NCBI GenBank assembly: GCA_016777395.1
Contig: JADHRO010000010.1
Span: forward strand, 1-17,779
Reading direction: 5' to 3'
From: Chitinophagales bacterium
GTDB lineage: Bacteria > Bacteroidota > Bacteroidia > Chitinophagales > UBA8649
Length of the DNA stretch: 17,779 nucleotides
The translations under genes and the position numbers were made by a program. Of this stretch, positions 1 through 7,339 are shown one piece after another (the stretch's first letter is position 1; every line of letters begins with the position of its first letter). The notes beneath the pieces were generated by a model. That model had not been told where the DNA came from and did no database searches. It saw only the letters and a list, made by a program, of their open reading frames with translations.

Positions 1-22
1 TCTCGACACGGATATTCTTCAT
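1..22 (-). CDS. possible 5' end of a divergent gene (cut by window edge)
   Basis: On the minus strand an ATG at 22-20 opens a frame that runs to the window edge without a stop, giving only seven codons (MKNIRVE). It would be divergent from the TPR gene, with about 58 bases between the two starts. Seven codons cannot identify a product and could be chance. It is listed only because the 1-80 stretch otherwise holds no gene and the position suits a divergent gene start. Confidence 0.22.
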
Positions 23-80
23 CTTCGCTAATTGGTAAAATAATTTGAGCTGAAGTTGCTTATCTTTAGGTCTACGATAA

Positions 81-1892
81 ATGAAGTTGAAATTATTCAT
101 ATTTAGCGCCTTTACATTCCTCCTGATCGGAGCGCATGCTCAATTTGATAAAACTTTAGCGTTGGCTAAACAATATTATCAAACGGGTGATTATGAAAAG
201 TCAGCCAAGTTGTTCGAAGAATTATGGAAGGATAACAACCAGAACTTATACTATTACACCTCCTTATACAATTCGTATATTCGCTTGAACGATTATGCTC
301 ATGCTGAGCAGTTGGTGAAAAAGCAAGTCAAAAGGAATAAAGACGACTTAAGCTACAAAATAGACCTAGGCTATATTTATTCTCAGAATAATGAATCCGC
401 TAAAGCCGAGGATATTTATAAGGACGTAATAAGCCTGCTACCAGATAATCAAACATTTATTCGCAGTACTGCAGCAAAATTTATTGGAATTCGTAAACTT
501 GATTATGCGATTGAATGCTATTTAAAAGGGCGTGAGCTATTGAAGGATAAATCACTATTCGGATTTGAACTGGGAAATGTTTATTTGCAGGAAAACAAAA
601 TAAAAGAGGCAGTAGGCACCTATCTGTATTTAATGAGCGAAAATCCCATCTACAAAAACTCTGTTCAAAGTATTTTGACCAATAATATTGAAAAAGAAGG
701 TTTACAAGACGAATTAGAAGAACAGTTATATAGCTTAGTTCAAAAGAATTCTGCAAAAACTGAATATTTGGAGTTGTTGATTTGGTTATTTACTCACCAA
801 GCAGATTATGAGCAAGCCTTGATTCAAGCTAAGGCACTTGATAAAAGAAATCAGGAGGATGGAGGACGTATCATCCAACTGGCAAATGATGCCATTATAG
901 AGCAGCAATATGATGCTGCAATAGAGGCCTTTATTTATGTGCAATCCAAAGGAAAAGCTGGCCGATTTTTTCAATTAGCTAAATCTGGAGAAATTGAATC
1001 GCGAAAACTTAAAATAACAAATACACTTGACTACTCGAATGAGGATATTGCTACTTTACAGCAAGAATATGAAACATTTCTATCCAACTACGGTAAAAAT
1101 GTAAGTACGGTAAATTCGATGCAAGAGTTAGCTAAATTGCAGGCTTATTATGTACATGATATTGCTGCTGCCATTCAATTGATGGAAGAATTATTGGCAA
1201 TCCCCAGCTTACCCAAGAAAACCAAAAACCTTGTTAAGCTTGATTTAGGTGATTTCTATGTATTGTTTGGCGATGTTTGGGAGGCCACCCTTTTATATGC
1301 CCAGGTAGATAAAGACGAGAAAGATAGTCCCATAGGTGAAGACGCGCGTTTTAGAAATTCCAAGCTATCTTATTTTAAAGGTGAATTTGAATGGGCGCAA
1401 GCTCAATTGGCAATACTAAAAGGAGCAACTACAGAGCTTATTGCAAACAATGCGTTGAAACTATCCATTTTTATATTAGATAACTTAGGCTTAGATACCA
1501 CCACTGCGACTATGCAGATGTATGCAGATGCTGACTTATTACATATTCAAAATAAGGATCAAGAAGCCTTGAGCCTATTGGGTGATATCTTAATCAAGTA
1601 TCCAGGCCATGCGCTTACAGACGATATCTACTATAAGCAAGCACAAATCTTGCTCGAATCACAAGAATTTGAAAAAGCCAATACTCTTTTAAAATTATTG
1701 TTTCAAGATTTCAGTGAAGATATTTTAGCTGATAATGCCCTCTTCTTATTGGGCGAGATATATCAAAAATATTTAGATCAACCTGATAAGGCCATGGAAT
1801 ACTATAAAATTATTATCACAGACTATACAAACAGCGTGCTTATGGTTGAAGCTAGAAAAAGATTTAGGATTCTAAGAGGTGATGATGTCTAA
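81..1892 (+). CDS. exported tetratricopeptide-repeat protein
   Basis: The 603-residue protein begins with a clear Sec signal peptide: Lys2/Lys4, a hydrophobic core at about residues 5-17, and likely cleavage after AHA at residue 20 just before Gln21, a common Bacteroidota arrangement. The rest is helical repeats of TPR type. Clear examples start near residues 26 (tyrosine, Gly-Asp-Tyr, alternating Ala/Leu pattern), 58, 92 and 160, with another block in the last 110 residues (Gly-Glu-Ile-Tyr and Ala-Met-Glu-Tyr-Tyr signatures). TPR arrays are protein-binding scaffolds, so a periplasmic or outer-membrane-associated adaptor role is inferred; no enzyme motif is visible. There is no lipobox cysteine after the signal, so it is probably soluble or held by partners. 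The next gene is 186 bases away and has its own promoter candidate, so this gene may be transcribed alone. The specific function is unknown. Confidence 0.85.
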   Translation: MKLKLFIFSAFTFLLIGAHAQFDKTLALAKQYYQTGDYEKSAKLFEELWKDNNQNLYYYTSLYNSYIRLNDYAHAEQLVKKQVKRNKDDLSYKIDLGYIYSQNNESAKAEDIYKDVISLLPDNQTFIRSTAAKFIGIRKLDYAIECYLKGRELLKDKSLFGFELGNVYLQENKIKEAVGTYLYLMSENPIYKNSVQSILTNNIEKEGLQDELEEQLYSLVQKNSAKTEYLELLIWLFTHQADYEQALIQAKALDKRNQEDGGRIIQLANDAIIEQQYDAAIEAFIYVQSKGKAGRFFQLAKSGEIESRKLKITNTLDYSNEDIATLQQEYETFLSNYGKNVSTVNSMQELAKLQAYYVHDIAAAIQLMEELLAIPSLPKKTKNLVKLDLGDFYVLFGDVWEATLLYAQVDKDEKDSPIGEDARFRNSKLSYFKGEFEWAQAQLAILKGATTELIANNALKLSIFILDNLGLDTTTATMQMYADADLLHIQNKDQEALSLLGDILIKYPGHALTDDIYYKQAQILLESQEFEKANTLLKLLFQDFSEDILADNALFLLGEIYQKYLDQPDKAMEYYKIIITDYTNSVLMVEARKRFRILRGDDV

Positions 1893-2021
1893 TTGTTAAT
1901 TCTTCAAAGGTTCTAATTTACGCTAAGCTAGGGCTTCGTGAGACTAAACCTTTACCGTGCTCGAGATAAACTTTAAGCAAGGCAAAAGTTCCGTTTTCTA
2001 TTAATTGAAAATTCATAGTGT

Positions 2022-2029
2022 TATATTTG
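2022..2029 (+). promoter_or_regulatory. candidate -7 promoter element for the arginine deiminase gene
   Basis: TATATTTG matches the Bacteroidota -7 consensus TAnnTTTG exactly and lies 49 bases before the deiminase ATG. A TTG at 2005-2007 is upstream, but the spacer of 14 bases is shorter than the usual 17-23. The -33 element is therefore uncertain and the call rests on the -7 box and its position. Confidence 0.4.
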
Positions 2030-2078
2030 ATAATCCAAGCCAATTTAAAATAACTGCTCAGATATTTATTTAAAAAAT

Positions 2079-3296
2079 ATGACGATGATAAACAATGAAA
2101 CAGGCATTCTTCGAAAAGTAATCGTGCATCACCCGGATGACGGAATAGAAGTAATAACTCCTAAGAATGCATTAAAATTCCTCTATGATGATATTGTATT
2201 TCTTCCCTTAATGCGTCAAGAACATGAACTATTCACTTCAGTTTTAGCTCATTTTGCTGGAAAAGAAAATGTCATTGACACCTTGCAAATGCTTGTAGAG
2301 GTTTTGAAGATTAATCCGTTGAATTCAAAGGATAAGTTAATCCAATACATTGCTGACTTAGAAAATTTGGAAGAGGAAGAAACAGAAAAGATTAGGTCGT
2401 TAAATGCGGAAGACCTTGCTTATACACTTTTTACAGGAATTCTAAAATCAACTGAAGTTTCTATTTTACCTCCATTGCCTAACTACGTTTTTACTCGAGA
2501 TATTGGGGTCGTGGTGAATGATCATGTTTTGATCTGCCATGCGTCTAAAAAAGCGAGAACAAGAGAGTCTATTTTAACTCGATACATCATATACTATCAC
2601 CCTGAGTTTCTTTCCTTTCAAGAAAATGGAGATGCCAAGATTGTAGATATGACAAAAAAAGGAGATGAGCACACCTTGGAGGGTGGAGATGTAATGATGC
2701 TGGACAAAGACCATTTATTGGTTGGTTGTAGCGAACGATCTACCCCTGAAGCCTTCAATAGTCTGAAAGAAGAATTGTTCCAAAAAGGAGTAATTGATAA
2801 TGTGGTCAGAATTGTTATTGCAAAAGATCGATCCTCCATGCATATAGACACCCTCTTTACTCAAATCAGTACCAATGAATATGTAATTTACGAAGATACC
2901 CTGCGCTCAGATATAATCAAGGTGACTAAATATTGTAATGACGGTAGCAAAAAAGAATACTCCACTTTATATGATTTCTTTGTAGACTATAACCCCCAAA
3001 TGAAATTTATTCTATGTGGAAATGGAGACGAGACATTTGGTGCAAGAGAACAGTGGACAGATGGCTGTAATTTAGTAACAGTAAAAAATGGGGTTGCTAT
3101 TGCCTATGACAGAAACTTTCATACGGCTATTGCACTCAAAAATGCTGGTTATCGCGTCATAAATGCAAAGGATTTCTTAGCGGAAGCACCTGAGCCAACG
3201 ACTGTTGAAAAAACCATTATTGCTATTCCGAGCACAGAGCTTTCAAGAGCAAGAGGAGGTCCGCACTGTATGACTTTTCCAATAAGTCGAGCTTAG
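2079..3296 (+). CDS. arcA: arginine deiminase
   Basis: This 405-residue enzyme would hydrolyse L-arginine to L-citrulline and ammonia in the cytoplasm. The deiminase signature is complete: a strand at about residues 11-18 leading into the HHPDD turn, Phe-Thr-Arg-Asp at 138-141, Glu-Gly-Gly-Asp at 201-204, His255 with Asp257 in Met-His-Ile-Asp-Thr, Asp-Gly-x-Asn around 328-331, and the nucleophile Cys397 in Gly-Gly-Pro-His-Cys-Met near the C-terminus. Length matches bacterial ArcA (about 400-420). The start is ATG at 2079; the in-frame ATG at 2085 is an equally possible start. No ornithine carbamoyltransferase, carbamate kinase or arginine/ornithine antiporter gene is nearby, so the classical ADI energy pathway is not shown here. 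It could serve nitrogen supply, acid tolerance or citrulline production. Guanidino-modifying relatives such as amidinotransferases are less likely because the C-terminal block matches ADI. Confidence 0.85.
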   Translation: MTMINNETGILRKVIVHHPDDGIEVITPKNALKFLYDDIVFLPLMRQEHELFTSVLAHFAGKENVIDTLQMLVEVLKINPLNSKDKLIQYIADLENLEEEETEKIRSLNAEDLAYTLFTGILKSTEVSILPPLPNYVFTRDIGVVVNDHVLICHASKKARTRESILTRYIIYYHPEFLSFQENGDAKIVDMTKKGDEHTLEGGDVMMLDKDHLLVGCSERSTPEAFNSLKEELFQKGVIDNVVRIVIAKDRSSMHIDTLFTQISTNEYVIYEDTLRSDIIKVTKYCNDGSKKEYSTLYDFFVDYNPQMKFILCGNGDETFGAREQWTDGCNLVTVKNGVAIAYDRNFHTAIALKNAGYRVINAKDFLAEAPEPTTVEKTIIAIPSTELSRARGGPHCMTFPISRA

Positions 3297-3402
3297 GGAA
3301 TACACACAAAGTATTTATACAAGAATTTAATCGTTCTCCTGCTTTCAATACTGGAAGGGATTATCTTTATGATTTATCCCTTTGCATATTCCGTATAAAA
3401 CA

Positions 3403-3435
3403 CAAAAGCCATCCGTTTGTCGCGGATGGCTTTTG
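3403..3435. terminator. bidirectional intrinsic terminator between arcA and nrdA
   Basis: A perfect 13-bp inverted repeat (CAAAAGCCATCCG at 3403-3415 and its complement at 3423-3435) surrounds a 7-base loop. The GC-rich core is flanked by A and T runs, so either strand gives a hairpin with a U-rich end. It lies between the convergent stop codons at 3296 (+) and 3462 (-). A weaker hairpin just upstream (AAGGGAT at 3355-3361 with ATCCCTT at 3376-3382) may assist on the + strand. Confidence 0.85.
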
Positions 3436-3461
3436 CTTAGATTTAAAAGTAAGTTTGGATA

Positions 3462-5819
3462 TCAACCAGAACACATTTCACATGAATCTGGATCATCTAA
3501 TGAACAAACTGCCGCTGCAATTTTATCATCATCAATTTTATCTCCTTTCAAGTACTGACTATCAACTGTAAATTTGATTGCATCTCTAGCTGCTTTCGTT
3601 CTTAAGTAGTAAGTACCCGTTTTTAATCCTGCTTTCCATGCATAGAAGTGCATAGAAGATAATTTTTTGAAAGTGGCATTTTCCATGAAGATGTTCAAAC
3701 TTTGCGATTGACAAATGAAAGCTCCACGATCTGCACTCATTTCAATCACTGCTTTTGAAGATATTTCCCATGCCGTTTTATACAAATCCTTTAGATCCTG
3801 AGGCACTTCTGGGATATCTTGAACTGAGCCATTTCGGGCAATCAACTTGTACTTCATGTCATCACTCCACAGTTCTCTTTCAATCAAGTCTTTCAGCAAG
3901 TGTTTATTTACAATAACAAACTCTCCCGACAGCACTCTTCTTGAGTAGATGTTACTCGTGTATGGTTCGAAGCACTCATTATTTCCTAAAATTTGAGAAG
4001 TAGAAGCTGTTGGCATTGGTGCTAACAATAAGCTATTTCTTACTCCATGCTTCATTACTTCTTTTCTTAATTTGTTCCAATTCCACATGCCACTTGGCTT
4101 AACATCCCAAAGGTCAAATTGGAATTTGCCTTCACTTAGTGGGGATCCTTTAAAAGTCTCATAAGCTCCTTCTTTCTTCGCAAGATCTTTCGAAGCCGTC
4201 ATTGCTGCGAAGTAAATTGTTTCAAAAATGTTTTTGTTTAACATTCTTGCTTCCTCACTTTCAAATGGCAATCTCAACAACATGAAAGCATCTGCTAATC
4301 CTTGTACACCTATACCAATCGGTCTGTGACGCATATTTGAATTTTTCGCTTCTGGTACTGGGTAATAATTATTGTCAATAATCTTATTCAGGTTTTTAGT
4401 GACCTGATAACTTACGTCGTATAATTTTTGAAAATCATACTTACCATCTTTACCAACATACTTATTAAGTGCTAATGAGGCCAAATTACAAACCGCTACC
4501 TCATCTGGCGCAGTGTATTCTAAAATCTCCGTGCACAAGTTAGAAGACTTGATCGTTCCTAGGTTTTGTTGATTCGATTTATTGTTCGCAGCATCCTTAT
4601 ATAAAATATATGGTGTACCAGTTTCAATTTGAGATTCACAGATAGCAAACCATAATTTTTGGGCCTTTACTGTTTTTCGCGCTCTACCTTCCTGCTCATA
4701 CTTAGTATATAAAGCTTCAAATTCTTCACTGTGCGTATCCGCTAAACCTGGGGCTTCATTTGGACAGAATAAACTCCATTCTCCATCCTCCAGCACCCGC
4801 TGCATAAACAAATCTGGAATCCATAGGGCATAGAATAAATCTCTTGCTCTATTTTCTTCTTTACCGTGATTCTTTTTCAGATCTAAGAAATCAAAAACAT
4901 CAGCATGCCAAGGCTCCAAGTAAACTGCAAAGGCTCCTTTACGTTTCCCTCCACCCTGATCTACATAACGAGCCGTATCATTAAAAACTCTCAACATTGG
5001 AATAATACCATTAGAAGTTCCGTTTGTTCCTTTTATATAACTCCCATTAGCTCTCACATTATGAATACTCAAACCAATTCCTCCTGCCGATTTAGAAATT
5101 TCTGCACATTGACGCAAGGTGTCAAAAATACCAGAAATACTATCATCCTTCATCGTTAATAAGAAGCACGATGACATTTGTGGTTTAGGAGTACCTGCAT
5201 TGAACAAAGTAGGAGTGGCATGCGTAAACCATTTTTGAGACATCAGGTTATAGGTTTCAATAGCCGATTTAATATCCTCTTTATGAATACCTACCGACAC
5301 ACGCATTAACATATGTTGAGGACGCTCTGCTATTTGACCATTCAACTTCAATAAGTATGCTCTTTCTAAGGTCTTAAAACCAAAGAAGTCGTAATGAAAA
5401 TCTCTTGAATGTATTACGGCAGAATCCAACTCTTCCGCATTCTTCATAATAATTTCGTGCACATCATCTGCTACTAAGGGAGCTGATTCATCTGTTTTTG
5501 GGTCCACATATTTATGTAAGTCTTCTACCACCTCTGAAAAAGACTTCTTTGTGTTCTTGTGTAGGTTTGAAACTGCAATACGCGCAGCTAAAATTGCATA
5601 ATCTGGGTGAACAGTTGTCATTGATGCTGCCGTTTCGGCCGCAAGATTATCTAATTCTGTGGTTGTCACCCCATCGAACATTCCTTGAATTACCTTTTTA
5701 GCAATTTCAGTAGGTTGCACGTATTTGTTATCCAATCCATAGGATAGCTTGTTAATTCTTGCGGTGATTTTATCAAACATCACTGCCTCTTTTCTTCCAT
5801 TTCTTTTGATTACGTACAT
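3462..5819 (-). CDS. nrdA: class Ia ribonucleoside-diphosphate reductase, alpha (R1) subunit
   Basis: The large catalytic subunit reduces ribonucleoside diphosphates to deoxyribonucleotides, using a radical passed from NrdB. An N-terminal ATP-cone (about residues 1-90, opening VIKRNGRKE) implies dATP/ATP overall activity control. Key residues are visible: redox Cys218 (Ser-Ser-Cys-Phe-Leu), Asn427/Cys429/Glu431 in Asn-Leu-Cys-Thr-Glu with Cys429 as thiyl radical site, redox partner Cys444, the Tyr737-Tyr738 pair of the radical relay, and a C-terminal Cys780-x-x-Cys783 shuttle that thioredoxin or glutaredoxin would reduce. At 785 residues it is full length. By memory of the families, the sequence and even the C-terminal tail resemble eukaryotic RRM1 more than E. 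coli NrdA. It lies 54 bases downstream of nrdB and is probably co-transcribed. The 3' end abuts the strong terminator at 3403-3435. Confidence 0.96.
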   Translation of the reverse strand: MYVIKRNGRKEAVMFDKITARINKLSYGLDNKYVQPTEIAKKVIQGMFDGVTTTELDNLAAETAASMTTVHPDYAILAARIAVSNLHKNTKKSFSEVVEDLHKYVDPKTDESAPLVADDVHEIIMKNAEELDSAVIHSRDFHYDFFGFKTLERAYLLKLNGQIAERPQHMLMRVSVGIHKEDIKSAIETYNLMSQKWFTHATPTLFNAGTPKPQMSSCFLLTMKDDSISGIFDTLRQCAEISKSAGGIGLSIHNVRANGSYIKGTNGTSNGIIPMLRVFNDTARYVDQGGGKRKGAFAVYLEPWHADVFDFLDLKKNHGKEENRARDLFYALWIPDLFMQRVLEDGEWSLFCPNEAPGLADTHSEEFEALYTKYEQEGRARKTVKAQKLWFAICESQIETGTPYILYKDAANNKSNQQNLGTIKSSNLCTEILEYTAPDEVAVCNLASLALNKYVGKDGKYDFQKLYDVSYQVTKNLNKIIDNNYYPVPEAKNSNMRHRPIGIGVQGLADAFMLLRLPFESEEARMLNKNIFETIYFAAMTASKDLAKKEGAYETFKGSPLSEGKFQFDLWDVKPSGMWNWNKLRKEVMKHGVRNSLLLAPMPTASTSQILGNNECFEPYTSNIYSRRVLSGEFVIVNKHLLKDLIERELWSDDMKYKLIARNGSVQDIPEVPQDLKDLYKTAWEISSKAVIEMSADRGAFICQSQSLNIFMENATFKKLSSMHFYAWKAGLKTGTYYLRTKAARDAIKFTVDSQYLKGDKIDDDKIAAAVCSLDDPDSCEMCSG

Positions 5820-5873
5820 TATAGTTAGTCTTTTAGGTGGTTTTTTATCTTAGTTTATTCGTTAGCTGTGGCA

Positions 5874-6851
5874 TTAAAAATCTTCATCAATTGAAAACGA
5901 GTGATCCTCTTTCTTTGCAGAAACACCTGCTTTTTGGTATTCAGCAACTCGTTTTTCGAAAAAGTTGGTTTTTCCTTGAAGCGAAATCATCTCCATCCAT
6001 GGGAATGGATTTTTTGCATTATAGACTTTATCGTAGCCGAGCGAAACTAATAATCTATCCGCTACAAACTCAATATAGTCGCACATCATTTCTGCATTCA
6101 TTCCAATTAAAGAAACTGGCAATGCGTCGCTTACAAATTCTTTTTCAAAATCGACAGCTTCCATAATGATAGAGTTAACCTCTTTAACATCTAGTTTGTT
6201 GTTTAACATCGTATAAATCAAGCAAGCAAAATCGCAATGCAATCCTTCATCTCTACTAATTAACTCGTTGGAGAAGGAAAGTCCGGGCATTAGACCCCTT
6301 TTCTTGAGCCAAAATATTGAACAGAAACTTCCAGAGAAGAAGATTCCTTCAACGGCAGCAAAAGCAATTAATCGGTGCGCAAATGATGGAGAGTCTTCAA
6401 TCCACTTCAATGCCCAATCTGCTTTTTTCTTGACACAAGGAATCGTATCGATAGCATTAAACATTTTAGACTTCTCTTGCTCATCTTTGATGTAGGTATC
6501 AATCAATAAGCTGTATGTTTCCGCGTGTATATTTTCAATAGCTATTTGAAAACCATAAAAGCATCTAGCTTCTGGAATGGTCACATCTTGCATAAAATTA
6601 ATCACCAAGTTCTCATTAACAATGCCATCGCTTGCTGCAAAAAATGCTAGGACATGACTAATAAAATGTCTTTCATCTGAATTAAGGCTTTCCCAATCTT
6701 TCATATCAGGAGCTAAATCAATTTCTTCTGCTGTCCAGAAGCTTGCTTCAGCTTGTTTGTACATCTCCCATATCTTATTATGCTGGATTGGGAATAACAC
6801 AAAACGTTCATTGTTTTCGTGTAGGATTGGTTCTTTAACTTCTTTATTCAT
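5874..6851 (-). CDS. nrdB: class Ia ribonucleoside-diphosphate reductase, beta (R2) subunit
   Basis: This 325-residue ferritin-like protein houses the diiron-tyrosyl radical cofactor that starts catalysis in NrdA. The expected metal ligands are all present: Asp75, Glu106, His109, Glu168, Glu202 and His205. The radical tyrosine is Tyr113 in Glu-Asn-Ile-His-Ala-Glu-Thr-Tyr, so this is a tyrosyl-radical enzyme and not the Phe-type of class Ic. The acidic C-terminus ending Asp-Glu-Asp-Phe fits the R1-docking tail. As with NrdA, the sequence is of the eukaryote-like R2 type. The start ATG at 6851 has no Shine-Dalgarno; four bases before it ends a possible nine-codon leader ORF. nrdB is first in the operon, the reverse of the E. 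coli order. A long, structured upstream region (6852-7339) suggests regulated expression. Confidence 0.96.
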   Translation of the reverse strand: MNKEVKEPILHENNERFVLFPIQHNKIWEMYKQAEASFWTAEEIDLAPDMKDWESLNSDERHFISHVLAFFAASDGIVNENLVINFMQDVTIPEARCFYGFQIAIENIHAETYSLLIDTYIKDEQEKSKMFNAIDTIPCVKKKADWALKWIEDSPSFAHRLIAFAAVEGIFFSGSFCSIFWLKKRGLMPGLSFSNELISRDEGLHCDFACLIYTMLNNKLDVKEVNSIIMEAVDFEKEFVSDALPVSLIGMNAEMMCDYIEFVADRLLVSLGYDKVYNAKNPFPWMEMISLQGKTNFFEKRVAEYQKAGVSAKKEDHSFSIDEDF

Positions 6852-6855
6852 TAAA

Positions 6856-6885
6856 TTAATTTAAATAGGGTTTACAATTTATCAT
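6856..6885 (-). CDS. possible nine-residue leader peptide ahead of nrdB
   Basis: On the minus strand an ATG at 6885-6883 opens a frame MINCKPYLN followed by TAA at 6858-6856, only four bases before the nrdB ATG. A purine run GGGGAG (6895-6890) lies four bases before this ATG and is the best Shine-Dalgarno-like sequence near nrdB; nrdB itself has none. It is in a different frame from nrdB. The ATG is inside the 3' arm of the 10-bp hairpin 6882-6912 and the purine run is mostly in its loop. Translation of the leader could deliver ribosomes to nrdB by coupling. It may also be chance, as purine-rich ATG contexts are common in AT-rich DNA. Confidence 0.3.
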   Translation of the reverse strand: MINCKPYLN

Positions 6886-6912
6886 TTTTCTCCCCTAAAA
6901 ACAGAAAAATGA
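6882..6912 (-). promoter_or_regulatory. hairpin in the nrdB leader
   Basis: TCATTTTTCT at 6882-6891 and AGAAAAATGA at 6903-6912 are perfectly complementary, forming a 10-bp AU-rich stem with an 11-base loop about 30 bases before the nrdB start. The minus-strand transcript would show the sequence AGGGG at the 3' side of the loop. It has no U tract after it, so it is not a terminator. A role in translation control of nrdB or of the leader ORF is inferred. Confidence 0.4.
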
Positions 6913-7069
6913 ATTATTATAGAAGTAATTGCTTACCTCTAAAATTTTATGTGAGTCTAACTCGAGGTAATTATTCGAAGAGCGCGGAATTAGCGCCTTA
7001 GGAAATATCCCAAAATAAAAATTACCTGTTTGGAGTTTTAGCAAGCAACTTTTACTGTTATTTGCTTCT

Positions 7070-7077
7070 CAAAAGTA
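7070..7077 (-). promoter_or_regulatory. candidate -7 promoter element for nrdB-nrdA
   Basis: The minus strand reads TACTTTTG, an exact match to TAnnTTTG. Transcription would begin near 7064 and give a leader of about 210 bases before nrdB. No -33 TTG is found at the normal 17-23 base spacing; TTTTTTG at 7096-7090 is only 12 bases away. Support is therefore partial. Confidence 0.3.
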
Positions 7078-7108
7078 TTAGGAAAAAATCAAAAAAGAAA
7101 GGGTGGTT

Positions 7109-7127
7109 TTCAACATTAAATGTTGAA
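7109..7127. promoter_or_regulatory. perfect 19-base palindrome, candidate operator
   Basis: TTCAACATT at 7109-7117 and AATGTTGAA at 7119-7127 are exact inverted repeats around a single A. A 9-bp arm with a one-base centre suits a dimeric transcription factor better than an RNA hairpin. The centre lies about 54 bases upstream of the transcript start predicted for nrdB, an activator-like position. The binding protein is not known. Confidence 0.4.
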
Positions 7128-7339
7128 TGTGTCTTATAATCAATAAACACAACTATTAGGCATGTGGATTACAAAAAACTAACATTTTATTAACACTCAA
7201 AGAAAAAAAATTTTGTTTTTTGCTTAGGATTTTTAACACTGTAATTTGGCAAATATTTCAGTACGTTTTCTTCTAGGTATTTATCTGATTTACTCCTAAA
7301 AAAATTAGGCAACAAATCGAAATGACGGAAACAGGAGGA

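Larger units (their letters stand above)
6852..7339. other. 488-base non-coding region upstream of nrdB
   Basis: No protein gene of normal size fits here. Reading toward nrdB (minus strand) it holds a perfect 19-base palindrome (7109-7127), a candidate -7 element (7070-7077), a 6-bp stem at the expected transcript start (AAGCAA 7043-7048 with TTGCTT 7062-7067), a 7-bp complementary pair (6933-6939 with 6964-6970), a 10-bp hairpin (6882-6912) and a possible nine-codon leader ORF (6885-6856). TTAGG occurs five times on the + strand (6998, 7078, 7156, 7224, 7305). No cobalamin riboswitch B12 box or convincing NrdR box was recognised. The right end also serves as the 3' region of dusB, where only a weak AT-rich hairpin (7295-7309) was seen. 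Confidence 0.6.

Noticed and set aside
1893..2020. Small RNA or tRNA between the TPR gene and arcA
   Set aside because: No cloverleaf and no strong stem was found; the AAGC-TAGG-GCTT element at about 1925-1936 has only four pairs.
4905..5159. Plus-strand ORFs inside nrdA and nrdB, and similar opposite-strand ORFs inside the other large genes
   Set aside because: They lie wholly within strongly supported genes, lack recognisable motifs and have compositions expected of antisense frames.
7295..7309. CCTAA-A5-TTAGG hairpin as a dusB terminator
   Set aside because: The 5-bp AT-rich stem has no T tract after it on the minus strand, so it is too weak to call.
6852..7339. Cobalamin riboswitch or NrdR boxes upstream of nrdB
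   Set aside because: Both are known regulators of nrd genes, but I found neither a B12-box core nor a convincing pair of NrdR-type palindromes on the minus strand.
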